The notes under the pieces: model-generated
The model's database searches: none
What the model was told of the DNA's origin: nothing
The model's input: the letters and a program-made list of their open reading frames with translations, nothing else
Part shown: positions 27,286-36,076 of the stretch, piece by piece
Layout of the letters: every line of letters begins with the position of its first letter
Position numbering within the stretch: the stretch's first letter is position 1
Position numbers and translations under genes: made by a program
NCBI GenBank assembly: GCA_963752505.1
Contig: CAVVYM010000002.1
Coordinates: forward strand, 186,001-250,000
DNA: 64,000 nucleotides
Reading direction: 5' to 3'
From: JACJWR01 sp963752505
GTDB lineage: Bacteria > Actinomycetota > Actinomycetes > S36-B12 > UBA10799

Positions 27286-28677
27286 TCAGCTGCCGGCGAG
27301 GTCGGGTACTTCCGGCAAGGTGGCTAGTGCGTCAGCGAATCGCTCCTCGCTGACCTTCTCGTCCTCCATAGCCCCCGAGAGGAAGGCGTCGTAGGCCGCC
27401 AGATCGAAGTGACCGTGGCCGCACAGTGCGGTCAGGATCACTGTCTCCTCCCCGGTCTCCTTCGCCTTCTCCGCTTCCCTGATCGCCATGGCCAGTGCGT
27501 GAGTCGGCTCCGGGGCCGGCACGATGCCCTCGGTCCGGGCGAACTTCACAGCTGCTGAGAAGCACTCGGTCTGCGGTACGGCCTCGGCCTCCATGAGTCC
27601 GAGCTCGTAGATGTGCGAGATCAGCGGCGCCATCCCGTGGTAGCGCAGGCCCCCGGCGTGGATCGGGTCCGGAACGAAGTCGTGACCCAAGGTGTGCATT
27701 TTCATCAGTGGCGTCATCCCGGCGGTGTCGCCAAAGTCGTAGGCGTAGGTGCCGTGGGTGAGCGAGGGGCAGGATGCGGGCTCGACTGCGAGAATGCGCG
27801 GATCGATCTTTCCCGCCATCTTCTCGCGCAGGAAGGGGAAGGAGAGCCCGGCGAAGTTCGATCCACCGCCGGTGCAGCCCACGATGAGCGTGGGGGTGTC
27901 GCCCGCCTGCTCCATCTGCAGCAGCGCCTCTTCGCCGATGATGGTCTGGTGCAGCAGCACATGGTTGAGTACCGATCCGAGCGCATACCGGACAGTTGGA
28001 TCCGACACGGCAGCCTCCACCGCTTCGGAGATCGCGATCCCCAAGGATCCACTATGGTTGCGCGGATCGGCGGCGAGCCGCCGCCCGGCCTCCGTCAGAT
28101 CCGACGGCGACCGGTGCACCTCACCGCCGAAAACCTCGATCATCAGCCGCCGGTAGGGCTTCGCGTCGTAGCTGGCACCCACCTGCCAGATCTCGCACTC
28201 AAGTCCATAGAGCGCGGTAGCGAAGGCCAGGGCGGTGCCCCATTGCCCGGCGCCGGTCTCGGTGGTGAGCTTCCGGACGCCTTCGATGGCGTTGTAGTAG
28301 GCCTGCGGGACGGCAGTATTCGGCTTGTGCGAGCCCGCGGGCGATACTCCCTCGTACTTGTAGTAGATCCGCGCCGGGGTGTCCAGGAGTTGTTCGAGTC
28401 GGTGAGCTCGGAAAAGCGGCGAGGGCCGCCATTGCCGGTAGACATCGAGCACTCCGCCCGGGATGTCCACGTAGCGTTCGGTGGTCACCTCCTGCTCAAT
28501 GAGTCCCATGGGAAACAGTGGGGCCAGATCCTCGGGGCCCACCGGTTCCTTGGTTCCGGGGTGCAGCGGCGGCGGCGGGGGTTCGGGCAGATCGGGGATG
28601 ATGTTGTACCAGGCAGTTGGCATCTGGTCCTCGGTCAGCGTGTACTTGTGCTGCCGGACAGTGTCGTCAATCGACAT
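27286..28677 (-). CDS. trpB2: TrpB2-type tryptophan synthase beta-like PLP enzyme
   Basis: A 463-residue fold-type II PLP enzyme. The Schiff-base Lys is in GSHKPNTA, the phosphate loop is CTGGGSNFAG, and the N-terminal MPTAWYNIIPDLPEPPPPPLHPGT with RPSPLFRAHRLEQLL is the TrpB2 signature that separates it from TrpB1. TrpB2 enzymes condense indole (or possibly O-phosphoserine) and serine; as no trpA or other trp gene is nearby, indole salvage is more likely than operon-based synthesis. AAGGAGAG precedes the ATG. Confidence 0.93.
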   Translation of the reverse strand: MSIDDTVRQHKYTLTEDQMPTAWYNIIPDLPEPPPPPLHPGTKEPVGPEDLAPLFPMGLIEQEVTTERYVDIPGGVLDVYRQWRPSPLFRAHRLEQLLDTPARIYYKYEGVSPAGSHKPNTAVPQAYYNAIEGVRKLTTETGAGQWGTALAFATALYGLECEIWQVGASYDAKPYRRLMIEVFGGEVHRSPSDLTEAGRRLAADPRNHSGSLGIAISEAVEAAVSDPTVRYALGSVLNHVLLHQTIIGEEALLQMEQAGDTPTLIVGCTGGGSNFAGLSFPFLREKMAGKIDPRILAVEPASCPSLTHGTYAYDFGDTAGMTPLMKMHTLGHDFVPDPIHAGGLRYHGMAPLISHIYELGLMEAEAVPQTECFSAAVKFARTEGIVPAPEPTHALAMAIREAEKAKETGEETVILTALCGHGHFDLAAYDAFLSGAMEDEKVSEERFADALATLPEVPDLAGS

Positions 28678-28736
28678 CGTGCCTCTCCTTCATTGCTGAG
28701 CTGGGATTTGGATTGCGGCTGTGTGCTGCCTGAAAC

Positions 28737-29207
28737 CTACCGACTCCCGCCGGAATCGGCTCTGCGCCCGCGCAGCGCCGTCCAGACCAGGTAGAGCCCG
28801 AACAGCGTGAACACAGCGCCGACGGCCAGGAATGCATAGGGATACGGCGGCGAACCCTCTCCCACAACTACCGCAGTCGCTGGATCCGCCGGATCGTACG
28901 CGACGCGACCGACGTCGCCCACGACCCACTTGTCGGTGCTGTCCCCGAAGTTGCACCAGGTGGATCCGACTTCGCTGTAAGTGCCCCGCGGGGTCACGTA
29001 GTCGAACACCGGGGCCTGCACGAGGTCCGCGCGACATGCCCTGTCCTTGCTGCCGGGCACGATCACAGAGACCCGGGCGTCCACCACGGGCCAATCCGAC
29101 TTCGCCTGCGGCGGCGCTGCTATCCAGGTCAGCACGAACGCGAACAAGCCCCCGAGCGCGATGAAAAGACCGATCAGAAAGCGGCCGCGACTGCTGGCCA
29201 ACGTCAC
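28737..29207 (-). CDS. DUF3592-like membrane protein
   Basis: A 156-residue protein with a hydrophobic helix at each end (about residues 9-30 and 123-145) and an extracytoplasmic middle (PVFDYVTPRGTYSEVGSTWCNFG, VGRVAYDPADPATAVV) that matches the DUF3592 pattern. It has two cysteines that could pair outside the membrane. Function unknown. It is divergent from the VKOR gene. Confidence 0.65.
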   Translation of the reverse strand: MTLASSRGRFLIGLFIALGGLFAFVLTWIAAPPQAKSDWPVVDARVSVIVPGSKDRACRADLVQAPVFDYVTPRGTYSEVGSTWCNFGDSTDKWVVGDVGRVAYDPADPATAVVVGEGSPPYPYAFLAVGAVFTLFGLYLVWTALRGRRADSGGSR

Positions 29208-29312
29208 CTCGGGTCACCCACAATCGGCATCGTAGTCGGGTTATCGGTGTTGCCACCAAGCAAACGCCACCCAATCCTGATCCCAGAACCATTCAAGTGG
29301 CATCGTGTGGGG

Positions 29313-29924
29313 GTGCCAACTGCCCCCATCGCCTCGGCCGACGCCTCGGCCCCGCCGAAGGTCCGCCACAAGTGGGCATTCATCGAGATGCTCATCTCCA
29401 GCCTGGTGGGCTTGGTCGCGTCGCTCGTGCTCTCCATCGACGCCGTCGTCCTCGCGGCCAACCCCGACGCCGACCTGTCGTGCAACATCAGCGAGAAGAT
29501 CTCCTGCGCCACCGTGGGGCTGACGTGGCAAGCCAACCTGCTGGGCTTCCCCAACGCCTTTCTCGGCCTGATCGCCGAACCCGTGGTCATCACCATCGCA
29601 GTGGCCGCACTCGGCGGTACGCGATTCCCGCGCTGGTTCCTCAACGGCGCACAGGTGGTCTACTCCATCGGTCTGGTCTTCGCATACTGGCTGTTCTTCC
29701 AGGCCTACTTCGTCATCGGCGCGCTGTGCCCCTGGTGCTTGCTCATCACCGTGACCACCACTGTGGTCTTCTTCTCGATGACGCGGGTGAATCTGAAGGA
29801 GGGCAACCTGGGTGCTTGGCTGCAACGCAAGACCGAGTATCCGCTGCGGGTGGGGGTTGACGTCGCGATCGCAGTCCTGCTGATCGCTGTCCTCAGTGCC
29901 ATGGTCCTGTACCGCTACATCTGA
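29313..29924 (+). CDS. Vitamin K epoxide reductase (VKOR) family membrane protein
   Basis: About 203 residues with four to five helices. The VKOR cysteines are present: the loop pair in LSCNISEKISC and the active-site CxxC in GALCPWCL, plus PNAFLGL after the first pair. Actinobacterial VKOR reoxidises DsbA-like thiol oxidases using menaquinone and so drives disulfide formation outside the cell. The GTG at 29313 is chosen: CATCGT lies six bases upstream (leaderless pattern), and the longer reading to 29247 would start inside the divergent promoter region. Confidence 0.88.
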   Translation: MPTAPIASADASAPPKVRHKWAFIEMLISSLVGLVASLVLSIDAVVLAANPDADLSCNISEKISCATVGLTWQANLLGFPNAFLGLIAEPVVITIAVAALGGTRFPRWFLNGAQVVYSIGLVFAYWLFFQAYFVIGALCPWCLLITVTTTVVFFSMTRVNLKEGNLGAWLQRKTEYPLRVGVDVAIAVLLIAVLSAMVLYRYI

Positions 29925-30053
29925 CGAGGTGGTTTCTGCCGCCGACCGGTGGGTGGCACAATCCGGTGGGTCTAGTCTGGAAGTCAGATGTCCAGCTGGC
30001 GCCGCCAGGTGCGCAGTTGACTTCCGAGTCGGCCAAACCTCGCAAGGAGGGCT

Positions 30054-30662
30054 GTGTTCCAGACCCGTATCCACGGCCGTGGCGGCCAGGGGGTGGTGAC
30101 AGCCGCGGAGTTGCTGTCGGTGGCGGCATTCGACGCTGGCCGTCATGCCCAGGCGTTCCCGAGCTTCGGCTCCGAACGAACCGGAGCACCGGTGGTGGCC
30201 TACTGCCGCATTTCCAGCCGACCCATCCGCAATCGCGAGCCCATCCTCACCCCGGACGCCTTGATCGTGCAGGACGCGACGCTGCTCCACCAAGTTGACC
30301 TGCTTGCGGGGCTGCCCGAGGACGCATACGTCTTGGTCAACACGCGTCGTTCGTTCGACGAGCTTGGCCTGGGCGACTTCGCTGCAGACCGAGATCCGGC
30401 CAGGCTGGTTACCGTGGCGGCGACCCAGATCGCGCTGCGACACATCGGGAAACCCGTGCCCAATGCGGTCTTGCTCGGAGGGTTCGCGGCGCTGACCGGG
30501 ATGGTCGCGCTCTCAGGCGTGCAACGGGCGCTCACCCACCGTTTCCCGGGCAGTCTGGGTGAGTCGAATGCTGCGGCCGCAGCAGAGGCCTATCGCGAGG
30601 TCCTTGCGCAGAAAGTAGCCGACCGACAGGAGGAGTCGCTCAGCGATGCGTCAGCAAATTGA
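30054..30662 (+). CDS. porG: 2-oxoacid:ferredoxin oxidoreductase, gamma subunit (pyruvate type)
   Basis: A 202-residue gamma subunit: RIHGRGGQGVVTAAELLS opens the domain, followed by FPSFGSERTGAPV and NAVLLGGFAALTG. In PFOR complexes this subunit sits beside the TPP-binding pair. The GTG start is set by AAGGAGGGCT. It overlaps porA by 17 bases and leads a four-gene operon. Pyruvate is the likeliest substrate from subunit style, but another 2-oxoacid is possible. Confidence 0.9.
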   Translation: MFQTRIHGRGGQGVVTAAELLSVAAFDAGRHAQAFPSFGSERTGAPVVAYCRISSRPIRNREPILTPDALIVQDATLLHQVDLLAGLPEDAYVLVNTRRSFDELGLGDFAADRDPARLVTVAATQIALRHIGKPVPNAVLLGGFAALTGMVALSGVQRALTHRFPGSLGESNAAAAAEAYREVLAQKVADRQEESLSDASAN

Positions 30663-31929
30663 AGGGTCCCAGGCGGTCGCCAAGGCAGTGGCGCTGGCCC
30701 GGCCGGAGGTCATCTGCGCCTACCCGATTTCGCCGCAGACCCACATCGTCGAGGCGTTGAGCCGGATGGTGAAGGCTGGGACCCTCGCCGATTGCGAATA
30801 CTTGAACATGGACAGCGAGTTCTCGGCGATGAGCGCCGCGATTGGCGCATCGGCGGCTGGCGCCCGCGCCTACACCGCCACGGCCAGCCAGGGACTGCTC
30901 TACATGGTGGAGGCGGTCTACAACGCGTCCGGGCTTGGGCTGCCCATCGTCATGACGGTGGCCAACCGGGCCATCGGGGCTCCGATCAACATCTGGAACG
31001 ACCACTCTGACGCGATGAGCCAACGGGATTCAGGCTGGATCCAGCTCTACGCGCGTGACAACCAGCATGCCGTCGACCTCCATCTGCAGGCATTCCGGCT
31101 CGCAGAGGAGGTCTCCCTGCCCGTCATGGTGTGCATGGACGGATTCATCCTCACCCACGCGGTGGAAGAAGTGGATCTTCCCGATCAGAGCACCGTCGAC
31201 GACTACCTGCCGCCGTTCATTCCGCGGCAGGTGCTGGATCCGGCCGAGCCGGTGTCCATCGGTGCGATGGTCGGGCCGGAAGCGTTCACCGAGGTCCGCT
31301 ACCTGGCGCATGTGCGCCAGATGCAGGCGCTCGACCTGATCCCGCAGATTGCCCACGCCCAGGGTGAGGCCGTGGGCCGACCGCACAACGGACTGATCTG
31401 GACCTACGAACTAGACGATGCCGAGACGGTGGTGGTGGCCCTCGGCTCAGTCCTGGGCACGCTCTCGGACGCCGTCGACGAGATGCGAGCCGCTGGCGTT
31501 CGCGTCGGGTTGCTCGGCATCACGTCGTTTCGACCCTTTCCGCTCGACGCCGTGCGGGAGGCGCTGGCCGGGGCGCGCCGTGTGGTGGTGCTCGAAAAGG
31601 CACTGGCCGCCGGCATCGGGGGCATCGTCAGCGACCACATCCGAACTGCGGTCGCACAGGCTGCCACCCCCACCGCCACCGTCATCGCCGGGCTGGGCGG
31701 GCGTCCGATACCGCTCGCATCATTGTGTTCCATGATTACCGCGGCACACGCCGACGAGCTCGATCCCTTGAGCTTCCTCGACCTGCGCCTAGACCTCATC
31801 GAACGTGAACTCGCCCGGGTCCGAGCCAGCAATCGCTCCGGACCCGCGGCCGAGAACATGCTGCGCGACCTGGGGGTGGTCGGCGATCCCCACGCGAGTT
31901 CACCCGTCGTCTCAAGTAGGTCACGATGA
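30646..31929 (+). CDS. porA: 2-oxoacid:ferredoxin oxidoreductase, alpha subunit (pyruvate type)
   Basis: A 427-residue alpha subunit holding the pyrimidine-binding half of the TPP site. ICAYPISPQTHIVEAL, YLNMDSEFSAMSAAIGASAAGARAYTATASQGL and NRAIGAPINIWNDHSD are highly typical of PorA. The C-terminal part (RVGLLGITSFRPFPLDAVREAL) is the transketolase C-like domain. The upstream AGGAGGAG lies inside porG. Four-base overlap with porB. Confidence 0.93.
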   Translation: MRQQIEGSQAVAKAVALARPEVICAYPISPQTHIVEALSRMVKAGTLADCEYLNMDSEFSAMSAAIGASAAGARAYTATASQGLLYMVEAVYNASGLGLPIVMTVANRAIGAPINIWNDHSDAMSQRDSGWIQLYARDNQHAVDLHLQAFRLAEEVSLPVMVCMDGFILTHAVEEVDLPDQSTVDDYLPPFIPRQVLDPAEPVSIGAMVGPEAFTEVRYLAHVRQMQALDLIPQIAHAQGEAVGRPHNGLIWTYELDDAETVVVALGSVLGTLSDAVDEMRAAGVRVGLLGITSFRPFPLDAVREALAGARRVVVLEKALAAGIGGIVSDHIRTAVAQAATPTATVIAGLGGRPIPLASLCSMITAAHADELDPLSFLDLRLDLIERELARVRASNRSGPAAENMLRDLGVVGDPHASSPVVSSRSR

Positions 31930-32924
31930 ACGCACCGGTCAAGTTCTACCAAGTCGGATCATTCGCGGTTGGAAACCGACTGCTCGACGTATCGACGGTG
32001 CAGTCTGACCCGAACCGCAGCAACTCGATCAACTCCGGGCACCGCGCCTGCCAAGGCTGCGGCGAGGCGCTCGGCGCACGCTACGCCCTCGACGCTGCAA
32101 TGCGGGAGGCGGGCGGCCAACTTGTGGCGGTGAATGCCACCGGCTGTCTGGAAGTGTTCTCCACGCCCTACCCCGAGACTTCGTGGCAGATTCCCTGGCT
32201 GCATTCGCTGTTCGGTAACGCCCCTGCCGTGGCCAGCGGCGTCGCCGCCGCCATGCGGGTGAAGGGTCGAGCCGACACCCGGGTCGTGGCCCAGGGCGGC
32301 GACGGCGGCACGGTCGACATCGGCATGGGGCCGCTGTCGGGCATGTTCGAGCGCAACGACGATGTGCTCTACATCTGTTACGACAATGAGGCCTACATGA
32401 ACACCGGGGTGCAACGCTCCGGGGCGACTCCGCCAACCGCGCGCACTACCACCACTCAAGCTGTGGGCGCTCACCCTGGTCAGCGCTTCGGCCAGGGCAA
32501 GGATATGCCTCGGATCGCCATGGCCCATGACGTCGGCTACGTGGCCACCGCGACCGTAGCGGATCTGCGCGATCTCGAGCGGAAAGTCGAGACGGCGATG
32601 GCCATGCGGGGGGCACGCTATCTGCACATCCTGGTGCCGTGCCCGCTTGGTTGGGGATCGGCGAGCAACGACACCATTAACCTGGCGAGACTCGCGACGC
32701 AGTCCGGCCTCTTCCCTGTGTTCGAGGCCGTCGACGGCGAAGTCACCAGTGTGACCAAGATCCGCAAGCAGGTTCCAGTGACGGAGTACCTCCAGCGCCA
32801 GCGTCGGTTTGCCCACCTGTTCGGGGCCGACCCGGCCACCGCTGACCTCGCCCACCTGCAGGCGATCGCGGACCGCAACATCGAGCGCTACGACCTGCTG
32901 GACACAGAAGGAGACGAGTCCTGA
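31926..32924 (+). CDS. porB: 2-oxoacid:ferredoxin oxidoreductase, beta subunit (pyruvate type)
   Basis: A 332-residue beta subunit with the TPP-binding motif GGDGGTVDIGMG and the PFOR-specific YICYDNEAYMNTGVQRSG loop. Cys residues in ACQGCGEALG, NATGCLE and PCPLGWG match the ligands of the beta-subunit [4Fe-4S] cluster. With PorA and PorG it converts pyruvate, CoA and oxidised ferredoxin to acetyl-CoA and CO2, or the reverse. The delta (ferredoxin) subunit is not a separate gene: its clusters are at the end of the next protein. Confidence 0.93.
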   Translation: MNAPVKFYQVGSFAVGNRLLDVSTVQSDPNRSNSINSGHRACQGCGEALGARYALDAAMREAGGQLVAVNATGCLEVFSTPYPETSWQIPWLHSLFGNAPAVASGVAAAMRVKGRADTRVVAQGGDGGTVDIGMGPLSGMFERNDDVLYICYDNEAYMNTGVQRSGATPPTARTTTTQAVGAHPGQRFGQGKDMPRIAMAHDVGYVATATVADLRDLERKVETAMAMRGARYLHILVPCPLGWGSASNDTINLARLATQSGLFPVFEAVDGEVTSVTKIRKQVPVTEYLQRQRRFAHLFGADPATADLAHLQAIADRNIERYDLLDTEGDES

Positions 32925-34570
32925 TGGACAAGCCCTTTGCGATCACTCTCAACGTTGGTTCCTCCTTGGCCAACAAGACTGGATCGTGGCGCACGGAACG
33001 GCCCGTCTACCTCAACTCGCTGCCCCCCTGCAACGACGCCTGCCCCGCCGGCGAAAACATCCAGGGTTGGCTCTATGACGCGGAGGAGGGCCGCTACGAG
33101 GATGCCTGGCGGACGTTGACCGACGACAACCCCTTTCCCGCGATCATGGGGCGAGTCTGCTACCACCCTTGCCAAACCGCGTGCAACCGAGCCCAGCTTG
33201 ACCAACCTGTCGGCATCAACTCGGTCGAACGTTTTCTCGGCGACGCAGCGCTCGCCCACGGCTGGCAGTTCAACGCGCCGGCACAACTGTCCGGCAAGCG
33301 CGTCCTGGTGATCGGCGCGGGACCCTCGGGACTGTCGGCGGCCTACCACTTGCGCCGGTTCGGCCACGATGTGGCGCTGCGCGACGCAGGCCCCAGGCCC
33401 GGCGGCATGATGCGCTTCGGCATCCCCGCCTATCGGCTGCCCCGCGATGTGCTCGATGCCGAGATCAACCGGGTGCTGGATCTGGGCATCGAGTTGGAGC
33501 TCAACAGCCGAGTCGACGACGTGTTGGCGGCGAAGGAGGCGGGCAGTTTCGATGCCGTCTTCTTGGCGGTTGGCGCCCATATCGGCAAGCGGGCCTACAT
33601 TCCGGCGGGCGAATCGGCCCGCATCCTCGATGCAGTGGGAATGCTGCGTGACATGGAGGGCGAGGAGAAGCCCCTCCTTGGCCGTCGGGTGGTGGTCTAT
33701 GGAGGTGGCAACACCGCCATGGACGCCGCGCGCACTGCCAAGCGGCTCGGCGCGCAGGAAGCGATCGTCGTCTATCGACGCACCCGCGACCGGATGCCGG
33801 CCCACGACATTGAGGTGGCCGAGGCGCTGGAGGAGGGAGTGCTGATGCGGTGGCTCTCCACGATCAAGCACGTCGACTCCGACCACATCACGGTGGAGAA
33901 GATGGAACTCGACGAGACCGGGTTTCCCCAGCCCACCGGCGAGACCGAGGACTTGGCGGCAGACTCGGTGGTGCTCGCTTTGGGACAGGACGTGGACCTC
34001 TCGCTACTCGACGACGTGCCGGGGATCAACGTGACCGATGGTGTGGTGGCGGTGAACCAGCAGATGATGACCGGCAGCGAGGGCATCTTCGCAGGTGGCG
34101 ATATGGTGCCGTCCGAACGCACCGTGACCGTGGCGATCGGCCATGGCAAGCAAGCAGCGCGCAATATCGACGCCTGGTTGCGGGATGCCGACTACGTTCA
34201 TCCGCCGCGGCCACCGTTGGCCTCCTTCGACCGGCTGAACACCTGGTACTACTCGGATGCCGACAAGAGCGTCCGGCCGACCCTTGACCTTGCCCGCCGC
34301 CTCGACTCGTTCGACGAGGTGAAGGGCGGACTCGACGAGCACACTGCACTGTTCGAAGCTCGCCGGTGCCTCAGCTGCGGCAACTGCTTCAACTGCGACA
34401 ACTGCTTCGGGGTGTGTCCGGACAATGCGGTGCACAAGTTCGAAGTCGGATCGGGCAGCGGCGATAACGGCCGAGATTACGCCTTCGACCTCGACTACTG
34501 CAAGGGGTGCGGCATGTGCGTCGCTGAGTGTCCCTCCGGCGCCATCGTGATGGAACCGGAAGAGTTCTAG
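32924..34570 (+). CDS. NAD(P)/FAD oxidoreductase (GltD-like) fused to a C-terminal 2[4Fe-4S] PorD-type ferredoxin domain
   Basis: A 548-residue electron-transfer protein. Residues about 30-110 have the Cys motifs of GltD-type N-terminal clusters (CNDACPAGENIQGW, CYHPCQTACNR). GKRVLVIGAGPSGLSAAYHL binds FAD and VVVYGGGNTAMDAARTAKRLGA binds NAD(P). The last 90 residues have two ferredoxin-like clusters (CGNCFNCDNCFGVCP and CKGCGMCVAECPSG) and look like the PorD subunit. The start overlaps the porB stop by one base. So the operon product is likely a Por complex linked to NAD(P)H; the direction is not known. Confidence 0.88.
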   Translation: MDKPFAITLNVGSSLANKTGSWRTERPVYLNSLPPCNDACPAGENIQGWLYDAEEGRYEDAWRTLTDDNPFPAIMGRVCYHPCQTACNRAQLDQPVGINSVERFLGDAALAHGWQFNAPAQLSGKRVLVIGAGPSGLSAAYHLRRFGHDVALRDAGPRPGGMMRFGIPAYRLPRDVLDAEINRVLDLGIELELNSRVDDVLAAKEAGSFDAVFLAVGAHIGKRAYIPAGESARILDAVGMLRDMEGEEKPLLGRRVVVYGGGNTAMDAARTAKRLGAQEAIVVYRRTRDRMPAHDIEVAEALEEGVLMRWLSTIKHVDSDHITVEKMELDETGFPQPTGETEDLAADSVVLALGQDVDLSLLDDVPGINVTDGVVAVNQQMMTGSEGIFAGGDMVPSERTVTVAIGHGKQAARNIDAWLRDADYVHPPRPPLASFDRLNTWYYSDADKSVRPTLDLARRLDSFDEVKGGLDEHTALFEARRCLSCGNCFNCDNCFGVCPDNAVHKFEVGSGSGDNGRDYAFDLDYCKGCGMCVAECPSGAIVMEPEEF

Positions 34571-34664
34571 CCCAAGCTGAGCTCGTAGGGCCTCAACTAG
34601 GCTGAGGGGTGTCGTACGATCAGTAACCTCGCTCCCACTCGCCGCCGTGAAGGAGTCTCACGAC

Positions 34665-35531
34665 ATGGCACCCCAACCGACCGACATGGTGCATTGGATC
34701 GACCAACAAGGGCGCCAACTCGAGCCCGAACCGTACGAGATCCTGCTGCAGCGGGTGGCCGCCGGCGCCGTGCCTCCCACCACGCTGGTGTGGTGGGACG
34801 GCGCTCCAGGCTGGGCACCGCTCAACCACGTAACGGGGGCGATCGGGCCAGACACGCACGGCTCGTCGGAGGCGCAAGAAGCCGTCGCGGCGGCGTCGGC
34901 GGCCTTGATGAGCGGGCTGACCGATCAAGAACTTGACGACGAGTTTATGGGCCTCATTACTCGCAGTCAGGACATGTATCGGGAGGCCGAACTCGACACG
35001 TCAATCGGCGAGGCGATGCTGGGCGGCGTCATCACCGCGCTGGTCGACTGCGGGTACGCGCTGATAGACCTCGACACGGCGAATACCTGGGTGCCCGGCG
35101 GCGTCAGCAGCGCGGAGGTCGCAGCCAGTGCCATCGGCGCCCACCATCACCTACGTTTCGAGCACCCTGTCGACCGCTCCCGCGTGACTGTCGCGTTCAT
35201 GCTTCTGACGCCGGACCCGGCGGGGGCAACGGTCAGCGGGCACCGAGCCACCGCCACCATTGGCTACGGCCAGCGGGTGCCCAACTCCAACCAGGTCAGT
35301 CAGGCCGTTCGACAGGAGTTGCAGAGCACTTCCATATCGTCGGAACCCGGCACGGTGACCTTCGACGCCGACCTCTCGAGCGGCGACATCTTCGCCCAGG
35401 TGGATCTCCTACAGGAGTTGGAGCGCTACGTCGGCGAGGACCTCGCCGTCGACCACGAACTGCTGCGCAGGCACCTCGCCAGCGTCGTCTACACGATGAA
35501 GACCTTCGTCGAAGCCCGGTTCGGAGCCTGA
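34665..35531 (+). CDS. GYF_2-like domain protein of unknown function
   Basis: A 288-residue protein. The N-terminal 60 residues (VHWIDQQGRQLEPEPYEILLQRVAAGAVPPTTLVWWDGAPGWAPL) match the GYF_2 pattern, which binds proline-rich peptides. The rest has no family I recognise and is mainly alpha/beta, without membrane helices. Start at 34665 is preceded by GAAGGAG; the GTG at 34647 contains that site. It is ten bases from the next gene and probably forms a two-gene unit with it. Confidence 0.65.
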   Translation: MAPQPTDMVHWIDQQGRQLEPEPYEILLQRVAAGAVPPTTLVWWDGAPGWAPLNHVTGAIGPDTHGSSEAQEAVAAASAALMSGLTDQELDDEFMGLITRSQDMYREAELDTSIGEAMLGGVITALVDCGYALIDLDTANTWVPGGVSSAEVAASAIGAHHHLRFEHPVDRSRVTVAFMLLTPDPAGATVSGHRATATIGYGQRVPNSNQVSQAVRQELQSTSISSEPGTVTFDADLSSGDIFAQVDLLQELERYVGEDLAVDHELLRRHLASVVYTMKTFVEARFGA

Positions 35532-35541
35532 GGAGCGCATC

Positions 35542-36072
35542 ATGGGTCTATTCAATGCGATGTCCGACTTCTCCCCCAAGTCGGATCTGCGGGAGTCGAA
35601 GGACGAAATCGTCTGCGGGGAACTCATCCGCGGCCTCTCGCACGCGGGCTGGCACTGTCACCGAATCGTGGCTGACTCCGCAAGGCAGGTGGTGGGCTTC
35701 AAGGTGCCCCACGACGAGGTTCTCTCAGCGGTCTACATCGTGGTGGACGGTAGGAGCGGGGCGGGTTCGCCGACACCAGGGATGGGGGGTCGGACGGTCA
35801 TGGGATTCACCGCCCAGATGCGCAACAGGGCGTCCGATCCCGCCGAGCTCGCCGCCAAGTGGAAGGCCGACATTGCGAATCTTTTCAACATGCCGGTTGC
35901 CGGCGAGGTGCGCATCGACCACCAACTCACCACCGTCAGCGCCCGCACCTACCACGTGGTCGACCTCGACCAGTACGTGAGCACCACCTCAGTGGAGGCC
36001 GAACCGCTGGTCGGATGGGTGATAGAGCAGGTGGACGCACTGCGCGAGCACCTACGTCCGCTGCAGGAGTAG
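35542..36072 (+). CDS. Hypothetical protein paired with the GYF_2-like gene
   Basis: A 176-residue soluble protein that I do not recognise. It has a central beta-rich part (VVGFKVPHDEVLSAVYIVVDG) and a C-terminal helix ending LVGWVIEQVDALREHLRPLQE. GAGGAGCGCATC precedes the ATG. The ending of the upstream protein (helical, with VEARFGA) and this one suggest related architecture, but I could not align them by eye. Confidence 0.6.
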   Translation: MGLFNAMSDFSPKSDLRESKDEIVCGELIRGLSHAGWHCHRIVADSARQVVGFKVPHDEVLSAVYIVVDGRSGAGSPTPGMGGRTVMGFTAQMRNRASDPAELAAKWKADIANLFNMPVAGEVRIDHQLTTVSARTYHVVDLDQYVSTTSVEAEPLVGWVIEQVDALREHLRPLQE

Positions 36073-36076
36073 CCGC

